A DNA stretch of 20,000 bases, from the NCBI GenBank assembly GCA_963575745.1, contig CAUYUJ010016305.1, forward strand, positions 685,495-705,494. Reading direction: 5' to 3'. This DNA is from Prorocentrum cordatum. Its lineage: Eukaryota; Sar; Dinophyceae; Prorocentrales; Prorocentraceae. Below are positions 1 through 7,204 of the stretch, piece by piece. The notes beneath the pieces were generated by a model. It was given only the letters and a program-made list of their open reading frames with translations. It was not told the origin of the DNA and did no database searches. The position numbers were made by a program, and so were the translations under genes. The first letter of the stretch is position 1. Every line of letters begins with the position of its first letter.

Positions 1-137
1 GCGGCGGCCCCCAGCGCGGGCGTCCAGGGCTTGAAGCCGCCCGCGGCCTAGAAACCGGCAGAGAGCGAAAGACCTGCGCTGTCGGAATGCCGTTGCCGCT
101 CCAGGGTGAACGACCCACGCGGTGTCAGGAATCAGCG

Positions 138-187
138 ACCTCCTCCTCCTCCTCCTCCTATCCTCCTCCTCCTCCCCCTCCTCCCTC

Positions 188-218
<31 letters not shown>

Positions 219-308
219 CTCCTCCTCCCCTCCTCCTCCTCCTCCTCCTCCTCCTCCTCCTCCTCCTCCTCCTCCTCCTCCTCCTCCTCCTCCGCCTCCG
301 CCTCCGCT
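138..308. repeat. (TCC)n / (CCT)n microsatellite
   Basis: Almost uninterrupted pyrimidine-only CCT trinucleotides on the plus strand, with a few C-run and T interruptions and a short CTCCGC variant at the right end. It is a polypyrimidine/polypurine tract able to form triplex (H-DNA) structures. Every frame is open through it (Ser, Pro or Leu runs; Gly, Glu or Arg runs on the other strand), so long open frames crossing it are not evidence of coding. Confidence 0.97.
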
Positions 309-416
309 TCGGGCCCGGGCGTCCTCAAGGATCGATCGGTCGGGCTGGAGGCGAACAGGGTGCGCACGACCTTGCGGCCCCCAGGCCAAGGCCAGTCTGG
401 GGTCGCAGTTCGGTGG

Positions 417-600
417 GAGGTTTCTGGGGGATCTCCGTTGGCTCGTGGAGGGCTCTTCGCTTCGGGATGCGCTCCGGCAGCTCCGCTCCGCCGAGATCGC
501 AAAGCGGTCTGAGGTTTCTGGGGGACTTCCGTTGGCTCGTAGAGGGCTCTTCGCTTCGCGATGCGCTCCAGCAGCTCCGCCTCGCCGAGAGCGTTCTGGG
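417..600 (-). repeat. 94-bp tandem duplication of a dispersed, formerly protein-like repeat
   Basis: Two head-to-tail copies, 417-510 and 511-about 600, differ by only a few substitutions and small indels; both begin GAGGTTTCTGGGGGA on the plus strand. Read on the minus strand, each copy gives a similar peptide, with a core KRRALYEPTEVPQKP in one copy and KRRALHEPTEIPQKP in the other, but in different frames because 94 is not a multiple of three. The segment left of the first copy (plus positions 577-617, inside the second unit and its right flank) reappears inverted at 9125-9165 and, as a shorter match, at 18499-18518. I infer a dispersed repeat derived from a coding sequence and no longer translated as one frame. 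No named family is recognised. Confidence 0.8.
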
Positions 601-766
601 GGTGCCTGAGTCGTCCCGAACGGCAACTGGAGCCCTGGTGTAGGATTCGAAGGCCACGCCCCCTTCTTGTCGTGGAAGGCATCGTGAGGGGGGGCGTTTC
701 TGTTCGCCGTGCTCTGCATCCAGGGCCTCTCACTGGGCCTCGGTGCACCCAAGACCTGGTCGGGAC

Positions 767-1086
767 GGAGGAGGAGGCGGAGGAGGAGGAGGCGGAGGAG
801 GAGGAGCAGGCGGAGGAGGAGGGGGAGGAGGAGGAGGAGGATGAGGAGGAGGAGGAGGAGGAGGAGGAGAGGAGCAGGAGTAGGAGGAGCAGCAGGAGAA
901 GGAGGAGGAGGAGGAGGAGGAGGAGGAGGAGGAGGAGGCAGGGGGAGAGGAGGGGAGGAGGAGGAGGAGGGAGGGGGAGGAGGAGGAGGAGGAGGAGGAG
1001 GAGAGGAGAGGAGGAGGAGCAGGAGCAGGAGGAGGAGGAGCAGGAGCAGGAGGAGGAGGAGGAGGAGGAGGAGGAGGAGGAGGAGG
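767..1086. repeat. (GGA)n microsatellite, imperfect
   Basis: Purine-only GGA/GAG trinucleotides with scattered C and T interruptions over about 320 bp. The orientation is opposite to the (TCC)n tract at 138-308, so the two could pair as the arms of a long imperfect inverted repeat around a spacer of about 460 bp. Long Arg-, Glu- or Gly-rich open frames here are repeat artefacts. Confidence 0.97.
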
Positions 1087-1204
1087 ACCTCCGGGGGCCC
1101 ACGCTGCGAAAGAACCACGACGTCGGAGGCCACGGGGCGGTGCACAGGCCCTCCTGGGCCTTGGGCCGGCAATCAGAGCCTCTGTCTTCTGGGGGTGGGA
1201 AGGG

Positions 1205-1313
1205 GGGTGTGGTGTAAAGGGGTGTGGTGCCAATGCTGGACCTGGTGAGGCCATCAATCGTAGATAACATCGCCATTCCCACGTCTGGTACCACACTCCT
1301 TTATGCCACACTC
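1205..1313. mobile_element. 109-bp foldback / MITE-like element
   Basis: The ends form an inverted repeat of 28 bp: 1205-1232, starting GGGTGTGGTGTAAAG, pairs with 1286-1313, which reads GAGTGTGGCATAAAG on the opposite strand. I count 23 of 28 matches. The left arm itself contains the GTGTGGTG motif twice. The 53-bp interior has no open frame of note. No target-site duplication could be identified, so the mobile-element label is an inference from the arms and small size. Confidence 0.5.
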
Positions 1314-1666
1314 TGACCTCGAGATGTCTTGCACAGGCCAGGAGGGTTCATCCAGACGTCCGACGGTGAGTTTTTTCTTGTCCGCGGCCCCGGGGGCCCC
1401 GCCCGACCCCATGCCGCGGGGGCGGTTCCTCGTCGTGCAGGATCCATGTTTGCTGGCCCTGGGGCCCGAAAGCGGCCCCCCGGGTGTCCGAAACGGTGGA
1501 CAGATGCCGCGACTGCAGGAGTTTCACGAGACAGAGTTTGGAGTTTGGATTGTGTCTGCTACGCTTGGCCCAAGTGAAATACAAGATTCGAGAGGCTTCC
1601 GACTTCCGCATGGTAGCGGAGCCCGGTCCTTGGCGCGATGGGGCCCCTCCCGGGGCAGGCGCCGCC
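1314..1666. other. Gene-poor stretch with a dispersed 24-bp motif
   Basis: No supported gene. Open frames exist but show no recognisable domain. Positions 1514-1537 (TGCAGGAGTTTCACGAGACA and four more bases) match 6947-6970 at 22 of 24 bases in the same orientation, so a dispersed repeat probably crosses this stretch. It could be the 5' leader or terminal repeat of the retroelement that starts at 1667, but no long terminal repeat is visible. Confidence 0.4.
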
Positions 1667-1990
1667 ATGGCAACGCCCGAGGCCGTGCCAGAGAGGATGA
1701 AGCAGTCGGAGCAAGTCGTGATGCAGCAGAGGGATCGGATCGTGGCACTCACCACCGCGAGAGGCCAGACAGCGTAAGCTCGACCGGCACAGGTACCAGC
1801 AGCAGGGGGTGCAACCAGAGCGGAGAGTCTGGACGGCACCAAGCTGCTGGGCAAGCAGGACATGTTCAGTGGAGAGCGAGACGAGCATCAAGTTTTCGTC
1901 GTGGCAGCTTGTTGCATGGCGGTGGATCCTCACATGGCCGATCTGCTAAACAGACGCAGCGAACGTAGACGCCAGAGACTACCATCATGA
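1667..1990 (+). pseudogene. Retroelement gag-like N-terminal part, one internal stop
   Basis: The ATG at 1667 has the context GCCGCCATGG, a textbook strong eukaryotic initiation context. The frame reads 36 residues rich in Gln, Arg and Val (includes KQSEQVVMQQRDRIVAL, likely coiled coil) to a TAA at 1775, then continues in the same frame to a TGA at 1988. That second part contains GTKLLGKQDMFSGERDE and VDPHMADLLN. The order 'KLLGKP.xFxG...W' followed by 'DPxxxxLL' is what I recall from gag-like proteins of dinoflagellate copia elements; the expected Trp after the GERDE stretch is missing. A single substitution could account for the internal stop. Its neighbour downstream continues the same protein in other frames. 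Confidence 0.55.
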
Positions 1991-1991
1991 G

Positions 1992-2398
1992 GACCTGGGT
2001 GAATACGGCCAGAGAGTAAACACCAACCTGTACTACATCCTTCTGCTCATCTGCAAAGACAAGCGGCGCAGGTCATCGTGAAGAGCGCTGCTGCACACGA
2101 GGGTTTGGAAACATGGTGGTTGTTGCGAGTAGGGTTCGAGCCCAAGGTGCCGTCCACATTCCCTGGGATGCTTGACGCCATCATATATCAGACGCTGCAG
2201 AATAACGACCTGATCGAAACCACTGGTGCTGCGCTACGAGGAGCGGACGGGTGAGAGAGTCATGGGGTCGATCAAGAAGTCGGCGTTCAGTACGAGACTA
2301 GTATTTTTCTTGCACAGAGAACACCTGACACTGAACTCGACAAGGCTCAACTACTTGAGGGCGAAAGAGGCAGCATTTGCAGCTAAAGAACGGCGCCC
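1992..2398 (+). pseudogene. Retroelement gag-like middle part, frameshifted
   Basis: Three overlapping frame pieces continue the gag body. The first, from 1992, contains NTNLYYILLLICKDK. The second, from 2063, has a VIVKSAAAHEGLETW stretch followed by FEPKVPSTFPGML, matching the usual 'AW..L...FEP....R..GML' order of copia gag proteins. The third, from 2226, contains LRYEERTGERVMGSIK, the usual 'WE......G......IK' block. Pieces switch between two frames, so at least two indels have occurred. No function can remain. Confidence 0.5.
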
Positions 2399-2881
2399 AT
2401 GGACCTATACCAGTTGACGTGCGACACCCACGGCAGGGACGGTAAGGCAGGATATACAGGTGGCAAACACGGCAAATATGGCAAGACAAGGGGCAGAGGA
2501 TACGACGACAGGCCGTGCAAACAATGCAACAAGAAAAATCGAACATTGGCGGGGTTCAGGAAATCGCGTCAAGACTTGAAGGGCGGACAGATCACGAAGG
2601 AACCGCTTCGGACAACTAGCAAAGGCAAGGGGAACGCCAATATGGACACAACCAAGGATGTTAAAGGCAAAACTGATGCAGCCATAGCACTCTTGACCGA
2701 TGCCCAGGACGACAAAGAGGGTTACGTTTTCATGTTACAAGAGCGCGAGCATGAGTTAGCGTGGCCAAGTTCAGAATCCGGCTGCGAGATCGCCAGCGAG
2801 CATGGAAAGCACCACGGGCACAGCGAGGTAATGGCAATCCGCGGCCAAGAAGACAGCATGACCCAAGGAATATCGAGGTGA
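2399..2881 (+). pseudogene. Retroelement gag C-terminal part with degenerate zinc knuckle
   Basis: A 160-residue open frame begins MDLYQLTC, resembling the 'PMDI' motif that often precedes the nucleic-acid-binding tail of dinoflagellate copia gag. It is followed by a Gly/Lys-rich basic stretch (about residues 11-40) and CKQCNKKNRTLAGFRKSRQD near residues 40-60. A CCHC zinc knuckle would have Cys-X2-Cys-X4-His-X4-Cys; here only the first two Cys remain, while the His and last Cys are lost. From about residue 130 the open frame leaves the parent protein, whose continuation is in another frame from about 2860. The function would have been RNA packaging. Confidence 0.5.
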
Positions 2882-3130
2882 TGGTTGATGCGTGCCCAGC
2901 AAGAAGCGTCTGCCCATCGACGCTCTTGCCCCATATCTCCAGAGAGGAGACCGCAGACTCACCGTCTCTTCGACCAGCAGAGGGGAACAATATGTATCGT
3001 CATTGTCGCAAGACGGTAAGGAGGGAGGTTACTGGTGCGCGCCAATCGGTCAGAGGGCAGTTCGACGTGAGAGACGTTCAAATTGCGATCGTCGCCATCA
3101 GCGACGTCGCGAAAGGCATTCCGGGCGCGC
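2860..3130 (+). pseudogene. Retropepsin-like protease remnant
   Basis: In the frame that is open from 2761 to 3594 the segment around 2881 reads VMVDACPARSVCP. In copia elements of dinoflagellates the protease active site is typically 'VMVDSGAxxSVCP', so the catalytic Asp (codon 2887-2889) is kept while the following Ser-Gly is replaced by Ala-Cys. About 60 residues later FDVRDVQIAIVAISDV corresponds to the usual 'F.V.DV..PI.SV..' strand of the domain. Beyond about 3130 the reading no longer resembles a retroelement. The domain would have cut the gag-pol polyprotein; here the active site is altered and the upstream frame broken. Confidence 0.5.
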
Positions 3131-4630
3131 GGCTCGACAGCGACGGTGGCGCAGTGGTCGGCGAGGGGCTGGCTGAGAAGATCACAGACATGATTGAGAC
3201 CGAGTCCAGGAACGATCGATCGAGACGTTTCAAATTATCCGAGAAACGCGGAGTCTCAAGCTTCGACGTCGGCGAGCGTTGCGCCCCCATCTTGCAGCCG
3301 ACGGCAAAGCGCATGCGGAAGGGGAGAGCGGGGAAACGATGGCCCCCGATCTCGAGGAGGTCTGGTGCCCGCCCGCACCGGGGCGAGATGGGGGCCCACG
3401 AGGGCGCCCGCATGCCTTTCAGGGATTGGCGCAACAGGTGTCGACGGGGGCGGCGAGGAGAACCCGCGCAAGGCAGCGGTTCCAGACGAGGCGCCGCTCG
3501 CGCCCGTCACCAGGCTGGACAATTGCTTCTTCAAGCTCGATGTGGTTACTATCGTAGTGGTGGTTCGAAAGCCCGAGGGCCCCGCGGCGGCTAGCATGGC
3601 GGCTCTCATTGGGCCGAGCGAGCGCGCCGCGTCGGCCGTCGAGTTCTACGTCGCGCGGCGCCCCGCGGACATCGCCCCGAAGGGCGACCGGGAGGCGTCG
3701 CTACAAGCAGTTGTCGCGGCAGCGAAGCAGGGAAGGGCGCGCCCGCGGCAGATGGGAGGCTGGCTGGGTTTTCACCGGAGTGCCGACGGGACCATCGAGA
3801 ACGCAGCGGAGAGGACAGAGTCTCTGCTGCGCGCGCCTCGCGGAGAGTTGGAGACGAAGGTGAAGCCGAAGCCTCGCCGTGCCATCGCTGGCCCGACGCG
3901 TCGGCGTCCGGCTCGCCGGGTTCGCGGCCGAGGATGGCGGCGGGGGCCCGCGCGGGGGGGGGGTCTTGATGCGGCGACGCGCATTGCGCGGCCCGCGAAG
4001 CGGGGGGGGGGAGAGGAGAGATGCAGAGGGGTGGCCCACAACGCGCGCTCATCGGTGCCTCATGGGAACGAAGAGGTTTGGAGGCGGATCATCCGAATTG
4101 CGCGGTTTGACGAGGGATGAGCAATGCGCGCGCTTCCGCGGGGGGGCGGTTTCCGCGCGAGGGGAACTCGCCATCCACGACGCGAGGTGCAGGGCGAGGT
4201 CTGCAGGGGCCTCCGAGGGGCGGGCCCGAGGATCGCGACGGCGGCAGATCCTCGGGGCGGAGCGGGAGGGGGCTGGAGATCGGCCCGAAGGAAATTCTGG
4301 CACGACTGACAGGGGGGCTAGGGCGCAGGGTGAAGGAACGAAGCCGCAGGTCAACGCGAGAGCGCCACGGGCGCGAACCCAGCGGCACTTCGGCGCTGGG
4401 GCGCCCAGCCGAGTTCCGAGGAGGAGGTGGCGCCCAGGCGCCCGCGACCAAGTGGCCCCGCTTCCATGGGGCCACCCGGCCGCGGGGGCGTTGCCGGGCA
4501 TCTCGAAGGTGGGGGGGCGTCGCGCCTGGGATCGGACCGAGCCGAGAGCGGATTGCAACGAGCTGTTGGGCGACGCCGTTTTCCGAGACGCACATCCTGG
4601 AGAGGGGCCGCGGGTGGCGGTGGCCGAGGG
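3131..4630 (+). other. GC-rich stretch in the place of integrase; no gene recognised
   Basis: Several long frames are open here (for example 3194-4120 and part of 3879-5435, plus strand), but they are Arg/Ala/Gly/Pro-rich in all frames as expected from base composition, and none shows the integrase zinc finger or acidic triad. Short G runs of seven to nine bases occur near 3956 and 4003. The length fits a decayed integrase plus linker, or unrelated inserted DNA. I cannot tell which. Confidence 0.4.
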
Positions 4631-5490
4631 CCGCGCCGATGAGATGCAGAGCATGGGGGAGTTCGAGGCGCTCGAGCGAGCGGGCGCTCCGCGGCGATGG
4701 GGCGAAGCCGCTCGCGGCGAACGGGATTCATGGCGGGAAGAGCGACCGTCGGGCGAACGAGCGCATCGTCCTCCGCCGCCCAGGACAGCTCAAGGTGGCC
4801 CCGAGATGGCCGGCGACGGCCCGACAGGTCCGCAAGAGGCCCCCAGGAGGCTCCCAAGACGGCCCGAGAGGCCCTCAAGACGGCCCCCAGGAAGGCCCGA
4901 GGCCAAACTCATGGATTGCCCTTGTGTTTTGGGCGGATTTTCGCAATTGTTTCTCTTCGGCCCCCCGACGGCCCGAGACGGCCCAAACGCCCCCAAAGGT
5001 CGCCCCAACATCGCCGGGGAGGTCTCTAAGATGGCCGCAGAACGGCCCGAGAGGCCCGCGCGCGGGGCGCGCAGCGACGGGGCGGGCCCGGCCGACTTCG
5101 CGGAAGGCCCAGCGCGGCGGGCTGTCGAGCTGGCGGCGTCGAGAGCGGCGACTGTCGTCATTTGGTCCTTGCTGCGTCTCAGTCGCGTTCTTCCACGCGC
5201 CGCTGAAGGGGGCCCTGTAATGTCAGTCCTCGGCGGAGCAGAGACGTCCAGGGATGCGGTGGAAATCCGAGAAATGCGATGCATTTCGCCCCCAAGGCGC
5301 CCGCGCAATTCCAGGAAGAAGCGCGGGGCAACTTTCGCAAGTGTAGGCGCGGCGAGCCGCTGGCGGTGCGCCGTTGGAACTGACGCCCGCAGATCGAGGC
5401 GCTCTGCCCCCGGCAGGGAGATGATTTCATCGTAGAGGCTTCGACTGGGAGGTCGACGCCTTCGAGGTCGTGGCCAGCAGGTTAAGTTGA
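4631..5490 (+). pseudogene. Copia-type reverse transcriptase remnants, interrupted
   Basis: DEMQSMGEFEALERAG near 4640-4690 resembles the beginning of the copia RT domain ('E...M...G.FE'). AVELAASRAATVVIWSLL at about 5120-5170, followed in a neighbouring frame by VSVAFFHAPLKGAL (about 5175-5217), resembles the block around RT motif A, 'LSLAAS......DVSVAFFHA'. The catalytic Asp just before VSVAFF is replaced by Cys. Further on, HRRGFDWEVDAFEVVASRL at 5428-5484 fits a conserved late block of the domain. The first two blocks are about twice as far apart as usual for the family; the extra DNA corresponds to the short-unit repeat at 4795-5060. Stops and frame changes show it is inactive. Confidence 0.42.
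4795..5060. repeat. Degenerate AAGACGGCCC-type short repeat, possibly an insertion in the RT remnant
   Basis: Irregular units containing AAGACGGCCC, CGAGAGGCCC and GAGATGGCC recur on both sides of an AT-richer core (about 4905-4960). The 16-mer ACGGCCCGAGAGGCCC occurs at 4859-4874 and again at 5042-5057. Translated, the left half gives QDGPRGPQDGPQEGPR; such Gly-Pro-Arg/Gln repeats occur in many predicted dinoflagellate proteins and are usually repeat-derived. Its position between two RT blocks suggests it inserted into, or expanded within, the dead element. Confidence 0.5.
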
Positions 5491-5674
5491 AACACGGACC
5501 GCGAGCCGGGTCCGACGGGGCTGCTGAGGGTGCCTTTCTCGACAGGACGTCGCCCGAGGGCGAGGGGGCCTCGGCGCCTGGCCAGACCAGCTGCCGCTTG
5601 TGAAGACGGTGAAGGGCGCAACCTGATGCGGGCGAAGGCCGCGGGCGCACCGAGCCCGAATCACGCTGCTAGAA

Positions 5675-5893
5675 GTGCCGCGAGGTGGGGGATCAGCCCG
5701 CGCGCGCGTAACGGGGCATGGGAGTTGCGGAGGCATTGTCGGATGCCTGGCGGCCGGCCGCCAGGACATCCAGGAAGCGATTCATGTCCGCAGCCGCGCC
5801 TGCAGCGAGCCGCGGGTGAAACACCTGCTTGAGCAGAAGCGCCTGGCCAGATACTTCAAGGGAGCGGCGGGCGTCGTCACATTCTACCCTTGC
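5675..5893 (+). pseudogene. Copia RT/RNase H junction remnant
   Basis: The frame contains AAGRQDIQEAIHVRSRA and, a little later, LEQKRLARYFKGAAGVV. This is the 'RPDIQ.A.......S.P.......LKRL.RYL.G...' signature found between the RT and RNase H domains of Ty1/copia polyproteins, with the conserved Asp at codon 5765-5767 preserved. It is the clearest retroelement block in the window. The preceding part of the open frame (residues 1-25) is not retroelement-like, so the frame start is not a real start. The following RNase H continues after a frame change. Confidence 0.6.
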
Positions 5894-6250
5894 CAGGAGG
5901 TAGCGAACGAAGCAGGCGACAGTTCGAAATCGGTTCGGGAACCGCTAGGGGCCTCATCCAGCGCGCCATTCAGGAGCTCGCGGAGATGCGGGGCGAGCCC
6001 AGCAAGGTTGTGCCGGAGCTGGATGCGGATTTGGCAGCAGTGATGGGTATGTCTCACGCTCATGGAGTCGGAAGTCTGCGGCGCCTGCAGACATGACGGA
6101 TATGGTATTTGGACTTGGTGCGAGAAGAAAAGATGGTGGTAGCGCGCGTGGGGGCTACGGATCAGGCGGCACAAAGCTGAGCGAAGCCCATGGGCAAGGA
6201 TGCACCTGGCAGGCACATGTGCAAGCTGGGGCCCATCAGCAAGACGACCA
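5890..6250 (+). pseudogene. Copia RNase H remnant and 3' end of the element
   Basis: Near 6018-6093 the frame reads ELDADLAAVMGMSHAHGVGS followed by LRRLQT, matching the 'v..DS.AA.G...R.G.G..RHL.' block of copia RNase H, which includes a catalytic acidic position kept here as DAD. A further stretch at about 6140-6230, in another frame and with one stop, resembles the 'VPG..NPAD..TKP....' tail that ends the polyprotein. A TGA at 6094-6096 ends the first frame. The expected RHLE/RHID ending has become RRLQ. No LTR or polypurine tract could be identified beyond it. Confidence 0.48.
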
Positions 6251-6260
6251 TCAAAATGCC

Positions 6261-7110
6261 CGAGGTGCTGGTCAAGGTGCTGGCGGTGGCGGGCGCAGCG
6301 GCGAACTCTGGGATTCTATGTTTACGGCGATGGAGGGTGTAAGTGCGCAGGTGACCATGGGGGCCATGGGCAGCTACAACGGATGGCGGGGCCCTCTGAG
6401 ATAGGCAGAGGTGGCAATAATCGCCCTGGTCATGTTGAGGGTTAAGCTAGAGACGGAGATGGAGATCTTGGATTCTTATCTCAGGCAGTCGACCGGAGCG
6501 GCTTCCCCTTGTCGTCCGGGCGAGAAGCCGCCCAACCCGAGGTCGATGAGCTCGGCTACAACGGGCGCGAGGAGACCATGAGCGGCGCTTCCTGAGCCAG
6601 AGGCGCACCACAAAATGAAGACGGTGAGCGCGCAGGGCCCCGTGACTTGCATGTCCTGCTCCGAGCTCTAATCGCCGACCGCCGACGGGCACGAACGGCC
6701 GCTGGGGGCGACCGAGCGGGACGCTTTGCAAATGAGAAGTTGCGCGCGCCCCTCATGGCCCGAGCAGGCTCGCGAGAATGATCCGCCACGGGGTCTGATC
6801 AATCCCGAGGCGGCGGCGCGCGAGTTAACGATCTGCTTGTGGAGAAAGCTGTGCTACGCCATAACAACGTTTGCTTTGTTTTCCTTTTGAGGAGATGCTG
6901 GGGGCCACGCGGGCCTTCCAACTCACACGCCAGCCCCGAGGAGGTGTGCAGGAGCTTCACGAGCCAGAGTCGACATTGTGATTGACACGTATGGCTCGAG
7001 TAAAATGGAGATTTGAGAGTCGACCGCCTTCGCAGCGACTCGGCCAAGCCAAACACAATTCCCCATAGGCCGGCATGGAGGAAAAACGTCAGGATTGAAA
7101 AGTCTGTTAG
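6261..7110. other. Intergenic stretch without a supported gene
   Basis: No domain or exon-like frame was recognised on either strand. Open frames up to 147 codons (minus strand, 6799-7242) are unremarkable. Positions 6947-6970 carry the second copy of the 24-bp motif seen at 1514-1537. The last 100 bases become AT-richer before the phosphatase gene, and no TATA box or spliced-leader relic was seen. Confidence 0.45.
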
Positions 7111-7204
7111 TGGGATATCGGGATATTTGTATACACCAAAATTGGAGGGCCCAGGTCGGGCCTTGCCGCGGCCGGGGGCGGTGTGCCCTTCTGCGCGTCT
7201 CCGG

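Larger units (their letters stand above)
1667..6260 (+). mobile_element. Decayed Ty1/copia-like retrotransposon (gag-PR-[IN?]-RT-RNase H)
   Basis: Fragments of a copia-type polyprotein lie in canonical order on one strand: a gag start and body (1667-2400), a zinc-knuckle-like segment (about 2500-2580), an aspartic-protease-like segment (about 2860-3120), reverse-transcriptase remnants (about 4630-5490), the RT/RNase H junction (about 5750-5890) and the RNase H end (about 5890-6250). Frames change at least five times within gag-PR alone and stop codons interrupt several pieces, so the copy is dead. About 1.5 kb where integrase should be (3131-4630) shows no HHCC or DDE motif that I can recognise. 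No long terminal repeats were found, so the outer limits are those of recognisable coding remnants. Assignment rests on motif order and resemblance to dinoflagellate copia elements, without a database search. Confidence 0.6.

Noticed and set aside
87-1311. Long Ser/Pro/Leu- and Arg/Glu/Gly-rich open frames on both strands
   Set aside because: They exist because GGA/TCC trinucleotide runs contain no stop in any frame; similar frames occur in all phases at once.
2117-2135. tRNA T-loop-like GGTTCGAGCC
   Set aside because: No cloverleaf can be drawn around it and it lies in the gag reading frame.
3879-5435. A 518-codon plus-strand open frame
   Set aside because: Arg/Ala/Gly/Pro-rich reading in a GC-rich zone with overlapping long frames on both strands; it crosses a low-complexity repeat and retroelement fragments that belong to other frames.
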